Part shown: in pieces, positions 28,161 to 36,583 of the stretch
Numbering within the stretch: the first letter of the stretch is position 1
Layout of the letters: the number at the start of each line of letters is the position of its first letter
From: Myxococcales bacterium
Lineage (GTDB): Bacteria > Myxococcota_A > Polyangia > Polyangiales > Ga0077539
Assembly (NCBI GenBank): GCA_013298625.1
Contig: JAAFIF010000004.1
Location: forward strand, 111,878-175,877
Length of the DNA stretch: 64,000 nt
Direction of reading: 5' to 3'
The notes under the pieces: model-generated
The model's input: the letters and a program-made list of their open reading frames with translations, nothing else
Databases searched by the model: none
What the model was told of the DNA's origin: nothing
Position numbers and translations under genes: made by a program

Positions 28161-29635
28161 GCGACGACGCGCCTCCGCGCATCAGCAGCCCCGCGAGCCA
28201 CAGCAGCGTGCTCGCGCGCGAGATGATCTCGTCGGCCAAGAGCGACGCGCCCAACGAGGGCGCCAAGGCCGCGGCGCGCGCGAAGTTCGAGCAATTTCTC
28301 GCGGCAGAAGCGCACCCCAAGCCGCCCGCGACGGACATGCCGCTCTTCGGTTCGAGCACCGTCGACGTGCTCGAGAGCGCCGCGCGCAGCCCGGTGCCGT
28401 CCGTGGCCAATACGCACACGAAATCAAGTTCGACCGGCGCGCCTCCGTCGTCGAACGACGCGTTCTTCGCGAGCGCCGCCGCTGCGCCGAAGCCTGCGGT
28501 CCCGCACGAGCATCACACGGGCGAGCGCAACGAGAACTCCGCGCTTTTCTCGCTCGCGCAGCTGTCGGGCGAGCCCGAGGGACACAGCGCCAAGAGCCCG
28601 GCGAGCAAGCCGAAGTCCGACGTCGGCGTGATCGACATCAAGTCGATGACCAACGCGAAGAGCGCCGTCGACGAGATCCTCACGGTGAGCGCAGGCAGCG
28701 GGCTGGGCTCGCCGCTCGCCGCGCCGATGCTCGCGCCTGTCCCTGCGCCCAACGCCGCGGTCGCGTCGGAGCCCGCGAGGTCTGGCGGCACCAACAAGAC
28801 GGTCGTCGCCAGCGTGCTCGGGTCGATGTTCATCTTGGTCGGTGGCGGGCTGGCCGCGATGTACATCCTCAAGTCGGGACAGCCGCAGACGCAGGTCGGC
28901 ACCGAAGGCAGCGGCCCGAACACCGCCAACGCGCCGAACAACGGCAACGGCAACAACAGCAACAACGGGCAGAACAACAACCCGGGCAACAGCGGGAGCG
29001 CAGCGAACGCTGGGCCGAACAACGCCGGGACACCGAGCACCAACGGAGCTGCGACCGCGCCTGGACCCGCGGGCACGACGCAGCCAGCGGGCACGGCTCC
29101 GGCGGGCAACGAGCCGAGCAACCGCGCCGAGCGCACTCCCCGCGCGACGCGCTCGAGCACGCCGTCGGGCTCGTCGAACAACAGCGCGCCGAGCTCTCCT
29201 TCGACCAGCCCGACGCCCTCGAACAACAGCCCGAGCACCGCGCCCGCGGGCGGCTCGTGCGCCGCTCGTTGCCGTGGCGACATCGCCTGCTTGCTCTCTT
29301 GCGGAACGCAGACGCGCCCCGCGAGCAACGGCGCTCCCTCCACCGCTTCGTCGGCTCCTTCGAACGCGCCTGCGACGCCTGGTCGCAACGACGTGATCGC
29401 GGCGATGCGCGGCGTGCAATCCAACGTGCGTCAGTGCGCTGCGAGCACCGGCCAGAGCGGAACCGCGAGCATCAACGTCGTCTTCGCGTCATCGGGTCGC
29501 GTGACGACAGCCAACGTCGCGCCGCCGTTCGCGGGGACACCGACGGGCTCGTGCATGGCGCGCGCGGTGCGAGCGGCGGTCGTCCCGCCCTTTTCGCAGC
29601 CGACGTTCAGCGTCAACTACCCGTTCACGCTGTGA
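28157..29635 (+). CDS. Single-pass membrane protein with AgmX/PglI-type C-terminal domain
   Basis: 492 residues. Residues 1-210 are hydrophilic and probably cytoplasmic, one transmembrane helix lies at about 213-236 (TVVASVLGSMFILVGGGLAAMY), then a long Asn/Gly/Pro/Ser-rich linker (about 240-405) and a folded C-terminus (RNDVIAAMRGVQSNVRQCAAS...GTASINVVFASSGRV, to FSVNYPFTL). The last part matches the TonB-like AgmX/PglI C-terminal domain of myxobacteria. Translational coupling to the ECF sigma factor and the membrane layout suggest an anti-sigma or envelope-sensing role, but no zinc-binding anti-sigma motif is visible. Confidence 0.75.
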   Translation: MSDDAPPRISSPASHSSVLAREMISSAKSDAPNEGAKAAARAKFEQFLAAEAHPKPPATDMPLFGSSTVDVLESAARSPVPSVANTHTKSSSTGAPPSSNDAFFASAAAAPKPAVPHEHHTGERNENSALFSLAQLSGEPEGHSAKSPASKPKSDVGVIDIKSMTNAKSAVDEILTVSAGSGLGSPLAAPMLAPVPAPNAAVASEPARSGGTNKTVVASVLGSMFILVGGGLAAMYILKSGQPQTQVGTEGSGPNTANAPNNGNGNNSNNGQNNNPGNSGSAANAGPNNAGTPSTNGAATAPGPAGTTQPAGTAPAGNEPSNRAERTPRATRSSTPSGSSNNSAPSSPSTSPTPSNNSPSTAPAGGSCAARCRGDIACLLSCGTQTRPASNGAPSTASSAPSNAPATPGRNDVIAAMRGVQSNVRQCAASTGQSGTASINVVFASSGRVTTANVAPPFAGTPTGSCMARAVRAAVVPPFSQPTFSVNYPFTL

Positions 29636-29778
29636 AGTCTCGCTCCTCGGCGCTCCCCTGAAATTCGTAGGGAACTTTTCGTCGCCCTCGTGCGTCTGTG
29701 AAAGCACCGCGCACGTCGCGCGTTCTTCGTCACACGACCGCCGCTGTCTTCGATCGACGCGTCGTGACGGGTGCCAAT

Positions 29779-30882
29779 ATGCTCGAACCTCGCTCGACCT
29801 CCGCGTCGACAGCGCGCCGTCGCGCCGTGGACCCTGCAGCTCTCTTCGCGCTCTTCGCGCTGCCGTGCGCGGTCGCCGCGTTCGCTGCGTGGATCCCGTC
29901 GCGCGCCGATGGTCCTCGCGAGAGCGATCGATGGTCTCCCGTGATCGAGCGCGAATCACCGGCGATCGTCCCTACGATTCACGCGCCGCGTCCTCTCGCC
30001 GCTCGCGCGCAGCCCGCGCCCGTCACGCCCCGCGCGATCGAGGTCGCGGCGCCGAGCGCAGCTCCGTCTGCGGCGCGTTCGACGGCGGTCCCCTCGCCCA
30101 CGAGCATGCCCTCGCCGTCCCTCGAAGGCACGCTCGTGTCCGAAGAGGCTTGGACCTGGGACGAAGCTGCGTTTCGCGAGTGGTGGGAGCGTCGCCGCGC
30201 CTGGTACCAGGCCTATTGGGCCCGTCAGCGCTGGGCGCGTATCGCGCCGGCGATGGCTCGCATGCACGCGCTTCGCGCGGGCTTGCTCGACGCGCTGCAG
30301 TCTTCGGGAGCCTTCGATCCGTCGTCGTTCGAGCGCATGACCGACTGCGGCCCGTTCGCGTGCGGAGCGAGCTCGACCTATGTGCCTCCCGTGACGCCAC
30401 CCAGCCGCGGCGCTTCGAGCGGCCCGACGGTCGCCCGTCGCACGGGCGCGCGTTGGGTGCTCTCGAACGCGCACGCTTCGCTGGTGATCCACGCGGATCA
30501 ATCCTGTCGGGTGGACTATTCGCTGACGTCTCGCGCTCCTGCGACCATGGTCTTCGACACCCCTCGCAGCGATGACAGCCCCGTGGCTTCGTGCACTGTG
30601 CGCGAGCGTGCGTTTGCTGGCGGCGCCGCGCTCGAGCTCTCGTGGGTGAGCGACCGCTGGACGCAGCAGGTGGTCGTCGCGCTCGCCGATGACGCCTCGC
30701 TCGCAGAGGCCACCATCGCTCGCACGACCGTCGACGCCAACGACGTTCGCACCATCGAGCTCAGCAACCTCTCGCCCTCCCCCCGCCAATGGAACATCGG
30801 CGGCCGCGACCTCTCCCTCGACCCCGGCTCGATGCTCCGCGTGCGCACCGCGGGTGAGCCCGACGAATCCCCGTCGACCTGA
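29779..30882 (+). CDS. Unrecognised membrane-anchored protein
   Basis: 367 residues from ATG 29779 (MLEPRSTSAS); a GTG 81 bp upstream is possible but adds a basic stretch. One hydrophobic segment (ALFALFALPCAVAAFAAWI, about 21-39) acts as signal anchor. A Pro/Ala/Ser-rich stretch (to about 105) is followed by a Trp/Arg-rich helical block (FREWWERRRAWYQAYWARQRWARI) and a C-terminal beta-rich part with two Cys pairs. It follows the sigma-factor operon on the same strand with a 143-bp gap that shows no clear terminator. Family not recognised. Confidence 0.6.
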   Translation: MLEPRSTSASTARRRAVDPAALFALFALPCAVAAFAAWIPSRADGPRESDRWSPVIERESPAIVPTIHAPRPLAARAQPAPVTPRAIEVAAPSAAPSAARSTAVPSPTSMPSPSLEGTLVSEEAWTWDEAAFREWWERRRAWYQAYWARQRWARIAPAMARMHALRAGLLDALQSSGAFDPSSFERMTDCGPFACGASSTYVPPVTPPSRGASSGPTVARRTGARWVLSNAHASLVIHADQSCRVDYSLTSRAPATMVFDTPRSDDSPVASCTVRERAFAGGAALELSWVSDRWTQQVVVALADDASLAEATIARTTVDANDVRTIELSNLSPSPRQWNIGGRDLSLDPGSMLRVRTAGEPDESPST

Positions 30883-30889
30883 GCCCCGC

Positions 30890-31657
30890 TCAGTCCAGCG
30901 TGTACCCGCCGTCGATCACCAGCGTGTGGCCCGTCACGTACGCAGCCGCGTCGGACGCGAGGTACAGCGCCGCCGGAGCGATCTCTTCGGGCTCTGCGTA
31001 TCGTCCCAACGGGGTGCGATCGAGCACGCGCTTCACCAGGTCTTCGTTCTCGACGATCGCCGAAGCGAAGCGCGTCTTGACCAGCCCCGGCGCGATCGCG
31101 TTGACTCGAATGCCCGACGCGCCCAGCTCGGCCGCGAGCGTCTTGGTCATCGAGATCACCGCAGCTTTGGTCATCCCGTACACGCCCTGGGTCATCGCCG
31201 CGCCCAGGCCCTGAATGCTCGCGACGTTGACCACCGAGCCGCGCGCGTTGCGCCCGACCGCGTGCTCGACGAACGCCCGCGTCGCTTCGAAGTATCCTCG
31301 CGCGTTGACCTCGAAGGTCTTGTCCCACGCCCCGCCGTCGACGCTCACCATCGGCCCGAAGTGCGGGTTGGTGGCGGCGTTGTTGACCAGGACGTCGACG
31401 GCGCCGAAGTGATCGGCCGCGCGCTTGATGAGCGCGTGCAGGTCCTCGGGCTTGCCTGCGTGCGCGGCGATGGCGATCGCGCGACCGCCGTCACGGTTGA
31501 TTTTGTGTGCGACCTGCTCGCACGCCTCGAGCTTTCGCGACGCGAGCACGACCGCGGCGCCGTGCGCGCTGAAGCACTCAGCGATCGCCTCGCCGATGCC
31601 GCGCGACGCGCCGGTGATGACCGCGACCTTGCCTTCGAGATGGATGGCGGGCTTCAT
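30890..31657 (-). CDS. SDR-family oxidoreductase (FabG-like)
   Basis: 255 residues, standard for a classical short-chain dehydrogenase. The cofactor motif TGASRGIGEAIA is near residue 16, NNAATN near 92, the catalytic Ser in VVNVASIQG and YGMTKAA (YxxxK) near 160. After the glycine motif ASRK suggests NADP(H) preference. The product is soluble and cytoplasmic. The substrate is unknown; FabG-like 3-oxoacyl or polyketide and short-chain alcohol substrates are equally possible. It ends just 7 bp from the opposite gene 29779-30882 and follows 31682-32128 on the same strand. Confidence 0.88.
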   Translation of the reverse strand: MKPAIHLEGKVAVITGASRGIGEAIAECFSAHGAAVVLASRKLEACEQVAHKINRDGGRAIAIAAHAGKPEDLHALIKRAADHFGAVDVLVNNAATNPHFGPMVSVDGGAWDKTFEVNARGYFEATRAFVEHAVGRNARGSVVNVASIQGLGAAMTQGVYGMTKAAVISMTKTLAAELGASGIRVNAIAPGLVKTRFASAIVENEDLVKRVLDRTPLGRYAEPEEIAPAALYLASDAAAYVTGHTLVIDGGYTLD

Positions 31658-31681
31658 GGCTGCTGCAGTGCTCCCCTTCGC

Positions 31682-32128
31682 TCACGCGCCGACGTAGCGA
31701 CCGACGAGCCGCGAGAGGCGCGGGATCGCCGCTTCGACGTGCTGCTTTCCTTTGGGGCGCAGGGACTCGTAGGCCTTCTTGATGGTGGCGTTCTTCGCGC
31801 GGGCGGCGCGGGCGTCGGTCACGCCGAGCAGCGCGTCGGACACCTCTCCGGCGCGAGCGCTGAAGTACGCCTCGACGCTCTGCGTGCTGCTCTGCTGGGC
31901 CGTGTAAAACGGCTCCATCTTCTCGACGAACGCGTCGATGAGCGCGTCGACGCTCTCGCGGATGATCCCGGGCTTCACCGCTTTGACCATCCCGAAGGCG
32001 GCTTTGACGGCCATCCCCGAGAGACCCGACTTCGCGGCGACCTCTTCGTCGATGAGCTTCTCGCAGTCCGTGAGCAACTGCGGGCGTTTCTCAGCGGTCA
32101 GCAACTGGTCTTTGAGCGTCTTGGCCAC
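31682..32128 (-). CDS. Small helical protein, DUF6918-like
   Basis: 148 residues, fully helical by appearance, no signal peptide or membrane segment. The pattern MAKTLKDQLLTAEKRPQLLTDCEKLIDEEVAAKSGLSG followed by AVKAAFGMVKAVKPGIIRESVDALI resembles the uncharacterised DUF6918 group found mainly in actinobacteria and myxobacteria. Role unknown. It lies upstream of the SDR gene on the same strand (24 bp), so they probably form an operon. The assignment to that family is from memory of the pattern and needs a profile search. Confidence 0.6.
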   Translation of the reverse strand: MAKTLKDQLLTAEKRPQLLTDCEKLIDEEVAAKSGLSGMAVKAAFGMVKAVKPGIIRESVDALIDAFVEKMEPFYTAQQSSTQSVEAYFSARAGEVSDALLGVTDARAARAKNATIKKAYESLRPKGKQHVEAAIPRLSRLVGRYVGA

Positions 32129-32258
32129 GATCGATTCCTCCAGCGCTCACGCGCACACGCGCGGAGCCAACGAGTGCGGTCTACCACTGCATCGCCCCCG
32201 CGTGCGCGCGATGAAGTGCCCCGCCCGCCCGGTGACGAACTGCGACCCCCCAAATGGC

Positions 32259-32292
32259 GACGAGGCACCGAAGTTTCCTTCGATGCCTCGTC
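32259..32292 (-). terminator. Long hairpin downstream of tRNA-Ala
   Basis: GACGAGGCA (32259-32267) pairs with TGCCTCGTC (32284-32292), continued by CGAAG/CTTCG around a 4-base loop. It lies 21 bases after the 3' end of the tRNA on the transcribed strand. No T-tract follows, so it may be a 3' processing or pausing structure rather than a classical rho-independent terminator. Confidence 0.5.
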
Positions 32293-32312
32293 TTCCGTCG
32301 TGGTTCCTTTTG

Positions 32313-32385
32313 TGGAGCTGATGGGGATCGAACCCACGGCCTCCAGAGTGCGATTCTGGCGCTCTCCCAGCTGAGCTACAGCCCC
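32313..32385 (-). tRNA. tRNA-Ala (anticodon CGC)
   Basis: 73 nt fold into a full cloverleaf: acceptor GGGGCTG/CAGCTCC with the alanine identity pair G3:U70, D-stem GCTC/GAGC, anticodon stem CCAGA/TCTGG with loop ATCGCAC (anticodon CGC), T-arm GTGGG-TTCGATC-CCCAT, discriminator A. The 3' CCA is not encoded. It reads GCG codons, which are plentiful in this genome. Confidence 0.95.
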
Positions 32386-32397
32386 GACGGGAGGCGG

Positions 32398-32426
32398 ACA
32401 CTGCGCCCAATCGACGGCACAGTCAA
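32398..32426 (-). promoter_or_regulatory. Possible promoter for tRNA-Ala
   Basis: On the tRNA strand TTGACT (32421-32426) is followed by a 17-bp spacer and CAGTGT (32398-32403), placing a start site about 5 bases before the mature tRNA. The -35 is good and the -10 poor. Confidence 0.35.
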
Positions 32427-32486
32427 GCAATGCTTTTGAACTTCGCGCTGATTTCTCGATTCTCAGGTAAATAGCAGCTCGAAGTG

Positions 32487-33329
32487 ATGCTCTCTCGTCG
32501 CGCCGCCCTCGTCCTCATTGCCAGCGCAGGGTGGCACTGCAAGCGGGGGACATATTCTGTCACAGATGGTTCGGTGCCGCTTCGGGCGGGCTGGCAGCTC
32601 GTTCGATGGGACGAGCTTCGAAGCGCGCGGCGGGCGTTGGCGATCATCGCGACGATCGATCGACGGCAAGCCCACGTGTGGACGCGCGAGCGAGCGCCGG
32701 AGGTCGCGCTGCCGGCTCGGTCGCTCGCGCACGTGGTGGCGTTGGTGGCCGCAGCGCGCGCCGAGCTTGTTCGAGCGGACGACACGTTTCGGTGCGATGG
32801 GTCGCGCTGCGAGAGGCCCCATGGGCTGATTCGTCCCGCGGACGCGGTGGCCGTTGGATGCAGGGGCTACTTCGACGCGCTGGCTCCGCGGCTGGGGACG
32901 TCGATGTTGGCTGCTGCGTTTGCGGCGCTGCAGGTGGCGAGCCCTGCGGTGTCCGAGGACCCCGAAGCGCGCGCGCGGCTCGCTTCGCACGGCGACGGTT
33001 GGTCGCTCTCGCTCGACGACGCCCTCGCCCTGGCCCTCGCCCTTCGCGAGCACCCGGGACCCGAGCCCACGCTGTGGAACGAAGCGCTTGTTCCCCGTTT
33101 CGGCGAGCCTGGTCCGCTGCGGGGCGTCGTGGCGATGGACGATCGCGAGGCGTGGTTCGTCGGGTACTCGGTCGGAGCCTCCGAGCGCCTGGTGGTGACG
33201 CACGTCTCGGAGTGCGACGGTCGCGCGGGGACCGTGGTCCTCGCCGCTGCGCGCGCGGCGCTGGACGGGACTGTTCAGCCCGTTCGTCCAGCGATCAATC
33301 CGCCAGCGCAACGACGACTTCGTCGCTGA
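32487..33329 (+). CDS. Penicillin-binding-domain-like protein lacking catalytic motifs
   Basis: 280 residues with a hydrophobic N-terminus containing SRRAALVL (possibly Tat-type). The body follows the layout of class-B PBP/class-D beta-lactamase transpeptidase domains: ALAIIATIDRRQAHVW, then PARSLAHVVALVAAARAEL at the place of PGSxxK, FRCDGS...HG, AVGCRGYFDALAPRLG at the place of SCNxYF, and VVAMDDREAWFVGY at the place of KTGTA..AWFVG. The usual SxxK, SxN and KTG motifs read SLAH (79-82), GCR (124-126) and AMD, so it is predicted to be inactive. The homology is inferred from the pattern only. A GTG one codon earlier is an alternative start. Confidence 0.5.
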   Translation: MLSRRAALVLIASAGWHCKRGTYSVTDGSVPLRAGWQLVRWDELRSARRALAIIATIDRRQAHVWTRERAPEVALPARSLAHVVALVAAARAELVRADDTFRCDGSRCERPHGLIRPADAVAVGCRGYFDALAPRLGTSMLAAAFAALQVASPAVSEDPEARARLASHGDGWSLSLDDALALALALREHPGPEPTLWNEALVPRFGEPGPLRGVVAMDDREAWFVGYSVGASERLVVTHVSECDGRAGTVVLAAARAALDGTVQPVRPAINPPAQRRLRR

Positions 33330-33401
33330 TTTCACCGGGTGATTCGCGTGCTAGTGTCCGCTGCCTTTTGGCGCGACAAGCCGCGCAGGAGTACCACCCA
33401 C

Positions 33402-34583
33402 ATGGCGACGGATTTCTACGACATCAACGACCTGCTGACCGACGACGAGCGACTCGTTCGCGACAACGTTCGCTCGCTGGTGAGCAACAAGGTTCTCCCG
33501 ACGATCTCGAAGCACTTCGAGGACGGCACGTTTCCGATGGAGCTCATCGCCGAGTTCGGCAAGGCGGGCGTCCTCGGAGCCAACCTCCCCGAGGAGTACG
33601 GCTGTGCCGGAATGAACGACATCGCCTACGGTCTGGCGATGCAGGAGCTCGAGCGCGGCGACTCGGGCATCCGTTCGTTTTGCAGCGTGCAGGGCGCCCT
33701 CTGCATGTACCCGATCTATGCGTACGGAAGCGAAGAGCAGCGCCGCAAGTACCTCCCCGGAATGGCCACCGGCGAGATCATCGGTTGCTTCGGCCTGACC
33801 GAGCCCGACTTCGGATCGAACCCGGGCGGCATGCTCACCCGCGCCGAGCGCACCTCCAAGGGCTTCAAGATCACCGGAACGAAGCGTTGGATCACCAACG
33901 GCAACCTCGCTCACATCGCGATCATCTGGGCCAAGCTCGACGGCCGGATTCGCGGGTTCATCGTCCCGACCAATGCTCCTGGGTTCACGGCGCAGAAGAT
34001 CGAGCGAAAGTTCTCGCTTCGCGCGTCGGTCACCAGCGAGCTGATCCTCGAAGACGTCGAGGTCGGTGAGGACGCTCTGCTTCCCAATGTCGAAGGGCTC
34101 AAGGGTCCCCTCGGCTGCCTGACGCAGGCTCGCTACGGCATCGCGTGGGGAGTGGTCGGCGCCGCTGAAGCGTGCTTCGAGTGCGCGGTCGACTACGCCA
34201 AGGACCGCGTTCAGTTCTCGCGACCGATCGCTGGGTACCAGCTGGTGCAAGCGAAGTTCGCGCACATCCTGACGGAGATCACCAAGGCGCAGCTCGTGGT
34301 CTACCGGCTGGGGCAGCTGAAGCAGGCGAAGAAGATGACGCCTGCTCAGGTGTCGCTGGCCAAGCGCAACAACGTGGCGATGGCGCTCGAGACCGCGCGC
34401 ACCTGCCGCGACGTGCTGGGCGGCAACGGAATCACCTACGAGTATCCGATCGGCCGTCACATGCTCAACCTCGAGACCGTGTTCACCTACGAGGGAACGC
34501 ACGACATTCACTCGTTGGTGCTGGGTCACGCGGTCACGGGCATTCCTGCGTACGACAGCCCGATGCCGTCGATGGACAAGTAG
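33402..34583 (+). CDS. gcdH: Glutaryl-CoA dehydrogenase-type acyl-CoA dehydrogenase
   Basis: 393 residues from MATDFYDINDLLTDDERLVRDNVR; an upstream ATG adds 21 residues without homology. The acyl-CoA dehydrogenase fold is complete: FGLTEPDFGSNPGGM, KRWITNGNLAHI, and the catalytic Glu in FTYEGTHDIHSLVLG, the form specific to the glutaryl-CoA dehydrogenase branch. It oxidises, and in the classical enzyme decarboxylates, glutaryl-CoA to crotonyl-CoA in lysine/tryptophan degradation, passing electrons via FAD to ETF. No neighbouring lysine-degradation genes are present, so the exact substrate is inferred. Confidence 0.88.
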   Translation: MATDFYDINDLLTDDERLVRDNVRSLVSNKVLPTISKHFEDGTFPMELIAEFGKAGVLGANLPEEYGCAGMNDIAYGLAMQELERGDSGIRSFCSVQGALCMYPIYAYGSEEQRRKYLPGMATGEIIGCFGLTEPDFGSNPGGMLTRAERTSKGFKITGTKRWITNGNLAHIAIIWAKLDGRIRGFIVPTNAPGFTAQKIERKFSLRASVTSELILEDVEVGEDALLPNVEGLKGPLGCLTQARYGIAWGVVGAAEACFECAVDYAKDRVQFSRPIAGYQLVQAKFAHILTEITKAQLVVYRLGQLKQAKKMTPAQVSLAKRNNVAMALETARTCRDVLGGNGITYEYPIGRHMLNLETVFTYEGTHDIHSLVLGHAVTGIPAYDSPMPSMDK

Positions 34584-34587
34584 CCGC

Positions 34588-35322
34588 TCAGCTGCGGCGA
34601 TCGAGCAAGCGTTGGACGCGCTCGACGAGTCCAGTCGCTTCGACTGCCGCTGCAAGCTGATCGTCCGTGGGGGACTCGAACGGGGGAACGGGGCCGAGCA
34701 CAGCGTGCTCTCCGAGCCAGTGTCGAAGCTGTTCGACCGATTGGCTGCCGTCGTTGGCTTCGGCGACGGATCGCTGATTCACGACGACAGCCAGCACGTT
34801 GACCTCGCGGCGGACGAGCGCTTCGTAGGTCGCGAGGGTGTGGTGGATCGTTCCGAGTCCGTCGCGGGTGACGAGGATGAAATCTCGTACGTGAGCGATC
34901 TCGAGGCATGCGTCGACAAACAACCGTGTCTCGGAGATCGGAACCAGCGCTCCGCCCGCCCCTTCGATGAGCACCGCGTCCACGTCGACCGATGCGTTTG
35001 CGAGCGTGTGCGCTAGCAGCTCGTCGGTGATCGTTCGTCCTTCGGCGCGAGCAGCGACCACGGGTGCCGCTGGGAGGCGAAACTGGATGGGTCCGATCAG
35101 AGCAGACTCGTGCTCGCGCCGTGCGGCCCGTGCCAGTGCGATGGCGTCCTCACCTGCTGCGGTCTCGGTTCGGTGTGGATCACAGCCGGTCTCGAGCCAC
35201 TTGAGCGGTCGCACCCGATGCTCTCGATTCACGAGCGCGCGCAGTAGTCCTCGCGAGACCGTGGTCTTGCCGATGCCGGTGTCTGTCCCGGTCACAGCGA
35301 TTCTGGTGGGCGTCACAGGCAT
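34588..35322 (-). CDS. bioD: Dethiobiotin synthase
   Basis: 244 residues from ATG 35322 (MPVTPTRIAVTGTDTGIGKTTVSRGLLRAL). The P-loop GTDTGIGKT is characteristic of BioD; K in PLKWLETG and the motif LIEGAGGALVPI complete the site. The enzyme closes the ureido ring of biotin from DAPA, CO2 and ATP. The gene start overlaps the bioF end by 10 bp, so the pair is co-translated. bioA, bioB and bioC are not in the window. It is convergent with gcdH. Confidence 0.95.
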   Translation of the reverse strand: MPVTPTRIAVTGTDTGIGKTTVSRGLLRALVNREHRVRPLKWLETGCDPHRTETAAGEDAIALARAARREHESALIGPIQFRLPAAPVVAARAEGRTITDELLAHTLANASVDVDAVLIEGAGGALVPISETRLFVDACLEIAHVRDFILVTRDGLGTIHHTLATYEALVRREVNVLAVVVNQRSVAEANDGSQSVEQLRHWLGEHAVLGPVPPFESPTDDQLAAAVEATGLVERVQRLLDRRS

Positions 35323-36464
35323 TGCTCGATCGCCTCGGCCAGCGCGTGAATCTCTTCTTCCGTGTGCATCACAGACACCGTGATCCGCAGCCGAGATGTT
35401 CCACGTGGAACAGTTGGAGGCCGAATCGCGGAGACGAAGAAGCCGCGATCGAGCAGCCGTCGGCTCGCGGCAACCGCCAGCCGTTCGTCGCCGATCACGA
35501 TGGGCACGATCGGCGAGGCGGAATCGCCGGGGATCGTGCGCCGCTGCTGCGACAGAAGCGAGCGAAGCAACGTGCTGCGCGCACGAAGCACCGACACCAG
35601 CGAGGGCTGTGAATCCAGCACCCGAATCGCCTCGCGCGCCATCGCGGCGTTGGGCGCGCTCGCTCCGGTGCTGAACACGAACGAGCGCGCGCGATTCCAC
35701 AGCCAGAGACGAAGTGCCTGACTGCCCGCCGCGAACGCGCCCGCACCACCGAGAGACTTGCCGAGCGTTCCGATCAGCACATCCGGACGAATGTCCGACG
35801 CAAACGCCAAGCCGCGACCAGACTCGCCGTACACTCCAATGCCGTGGGCCTCGTCGACGTATAGACCGAGTCGCTCGTGGTGTGCCAGGGCCCGAAGCGC
35901 GACCAGCGGCGCGAGGTCGCCATCCATCGAGAACACCGATTCGGTCACGATCCATCCACGCCGAAACGGTCGAGCGGCGGCGATCATGGCTTCGAGCGCT
36001 GCTGCGTCGCAGTGCGGATACACCACGGTTCGCGCGCGCGAGAGACGACAGCCGTCGACCAGGCTCGCGTGGTTGAGCGCGTCGCTGAACAACACGTCCT
36101 CGGACTCCACGAGCGAAGGGACGATGCCGACGTTCGCCGCGAAGCCGCTTGTGAAGAGCAGCGCAGCCTCCAGTCCAACGAAGTTCGCGAATTCAGCTTC
36201 GACCTCGGTGAACAGCGACAGGTCGCCGCTCACCAGCCGTGACGCGCCACTGCCCGCTGCCTCGCGTTCGAGTGCCTCGATGCCGGCGCGACGCACACGA
36301 GCGTCCGACCGGAGGCCGAGGTAGTCGTTGCTGCAGAACACCGTGACGGGCCGGCCGTCGAGCGTCGCGTGGACGTTGTCGCGATACAAGAGCGTTCGTG
36401 GCAGGCGCAGCCGACCGAGGTCCTCTTGCGCCGCGAGATCGGATTCGAACCATTCGCGTGTCAT
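35313..36464 (-). CDS. bioF: 8-amino-7-oxononanoate synthase
   Basis: 383 residues, normal length. PLP-enzyme motifs: CSNDYLGL, GSGASRLVSGD, TSGFAANVG, DALNHASLVDG, YVDEAHGIGVYG and the PLP lysine in GTLGKSLGGAG. It condenses pimeloyl-ACP (or -CoA) with alanine in biotin synthesis. A perfect parS palindrome (35397-35412) lies inside the 3' part, encoding TVPRGT. A second parS is 57 bp upstream of its start codon. The gene is followed directly by bioD. Confidence 0.95.
   Translation of the reverse strand: MTREWFESDLAAQEDLGRLRLPRTLLYRDNVHATLDGRPVTVFCSNDYLGLRSDARVRRAGIEALEREAAGSGASRLVSGDLSLFTEVEAEFANFVGLEAALLFTSGFAANVGIVPSLVESEDVLFSDALNHASLVDGCRLSRARTVVYPHCDAAALEAMIAAARPFRRGWIVTESVFSMDGDLAPLVALRALAHHERLGLYVDEAHGIGVYGESGRGLAFASDIRPDVLIGTLGKSLGGAGAFAAGSQALRLWLWNRARSFVFSTGASAPNAAMAREAIRVLDSQPSLVSVLRARSTLLRSLLSQQRRTIPGDSASPIVPIVIGDERLAVAASRRLLDRGFFVSAIRPPTVPRGTSRLRITVSVMHTEEEIHALAEAIEQCL
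35397..35412. promoter_or_regulatory. parS site within bioF
   Basis: TGTTCCACGTGGAACA is a perfect 16-bp palindrome matching the chromosomal ParB-binding site parS of myxobacteria and other bacteria. It is maintained inside a coding sequence, as is common for parS. parA and parB are not in this window. Confidence 0.9.
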
Positions 36465-36520
36465 GTCGTGTGCGATTCAGCCGGTGGCGTGACACGTCGG
36501 GCATGCGATTCCAAGACACA

Positions 36521-36536
36521 TGTTCCACGTGGAACA
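36521..36536. promoter_or_regulatory. parS site in the bioF upstream spacer
   Basis: A second perfect TGTTCCACGTGGAACA, 1.1 kb from the first, in the 119-bp spacer between bioF and the divergent cyclophilin lipoprotein gene. ParB nucleating here could spread over both promoters. Confidence 0.92.
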
Positions 36537-36583
36537 TTTCGATTCACCGCACCGTGACGACACTGCGCTACACCACAAACACA

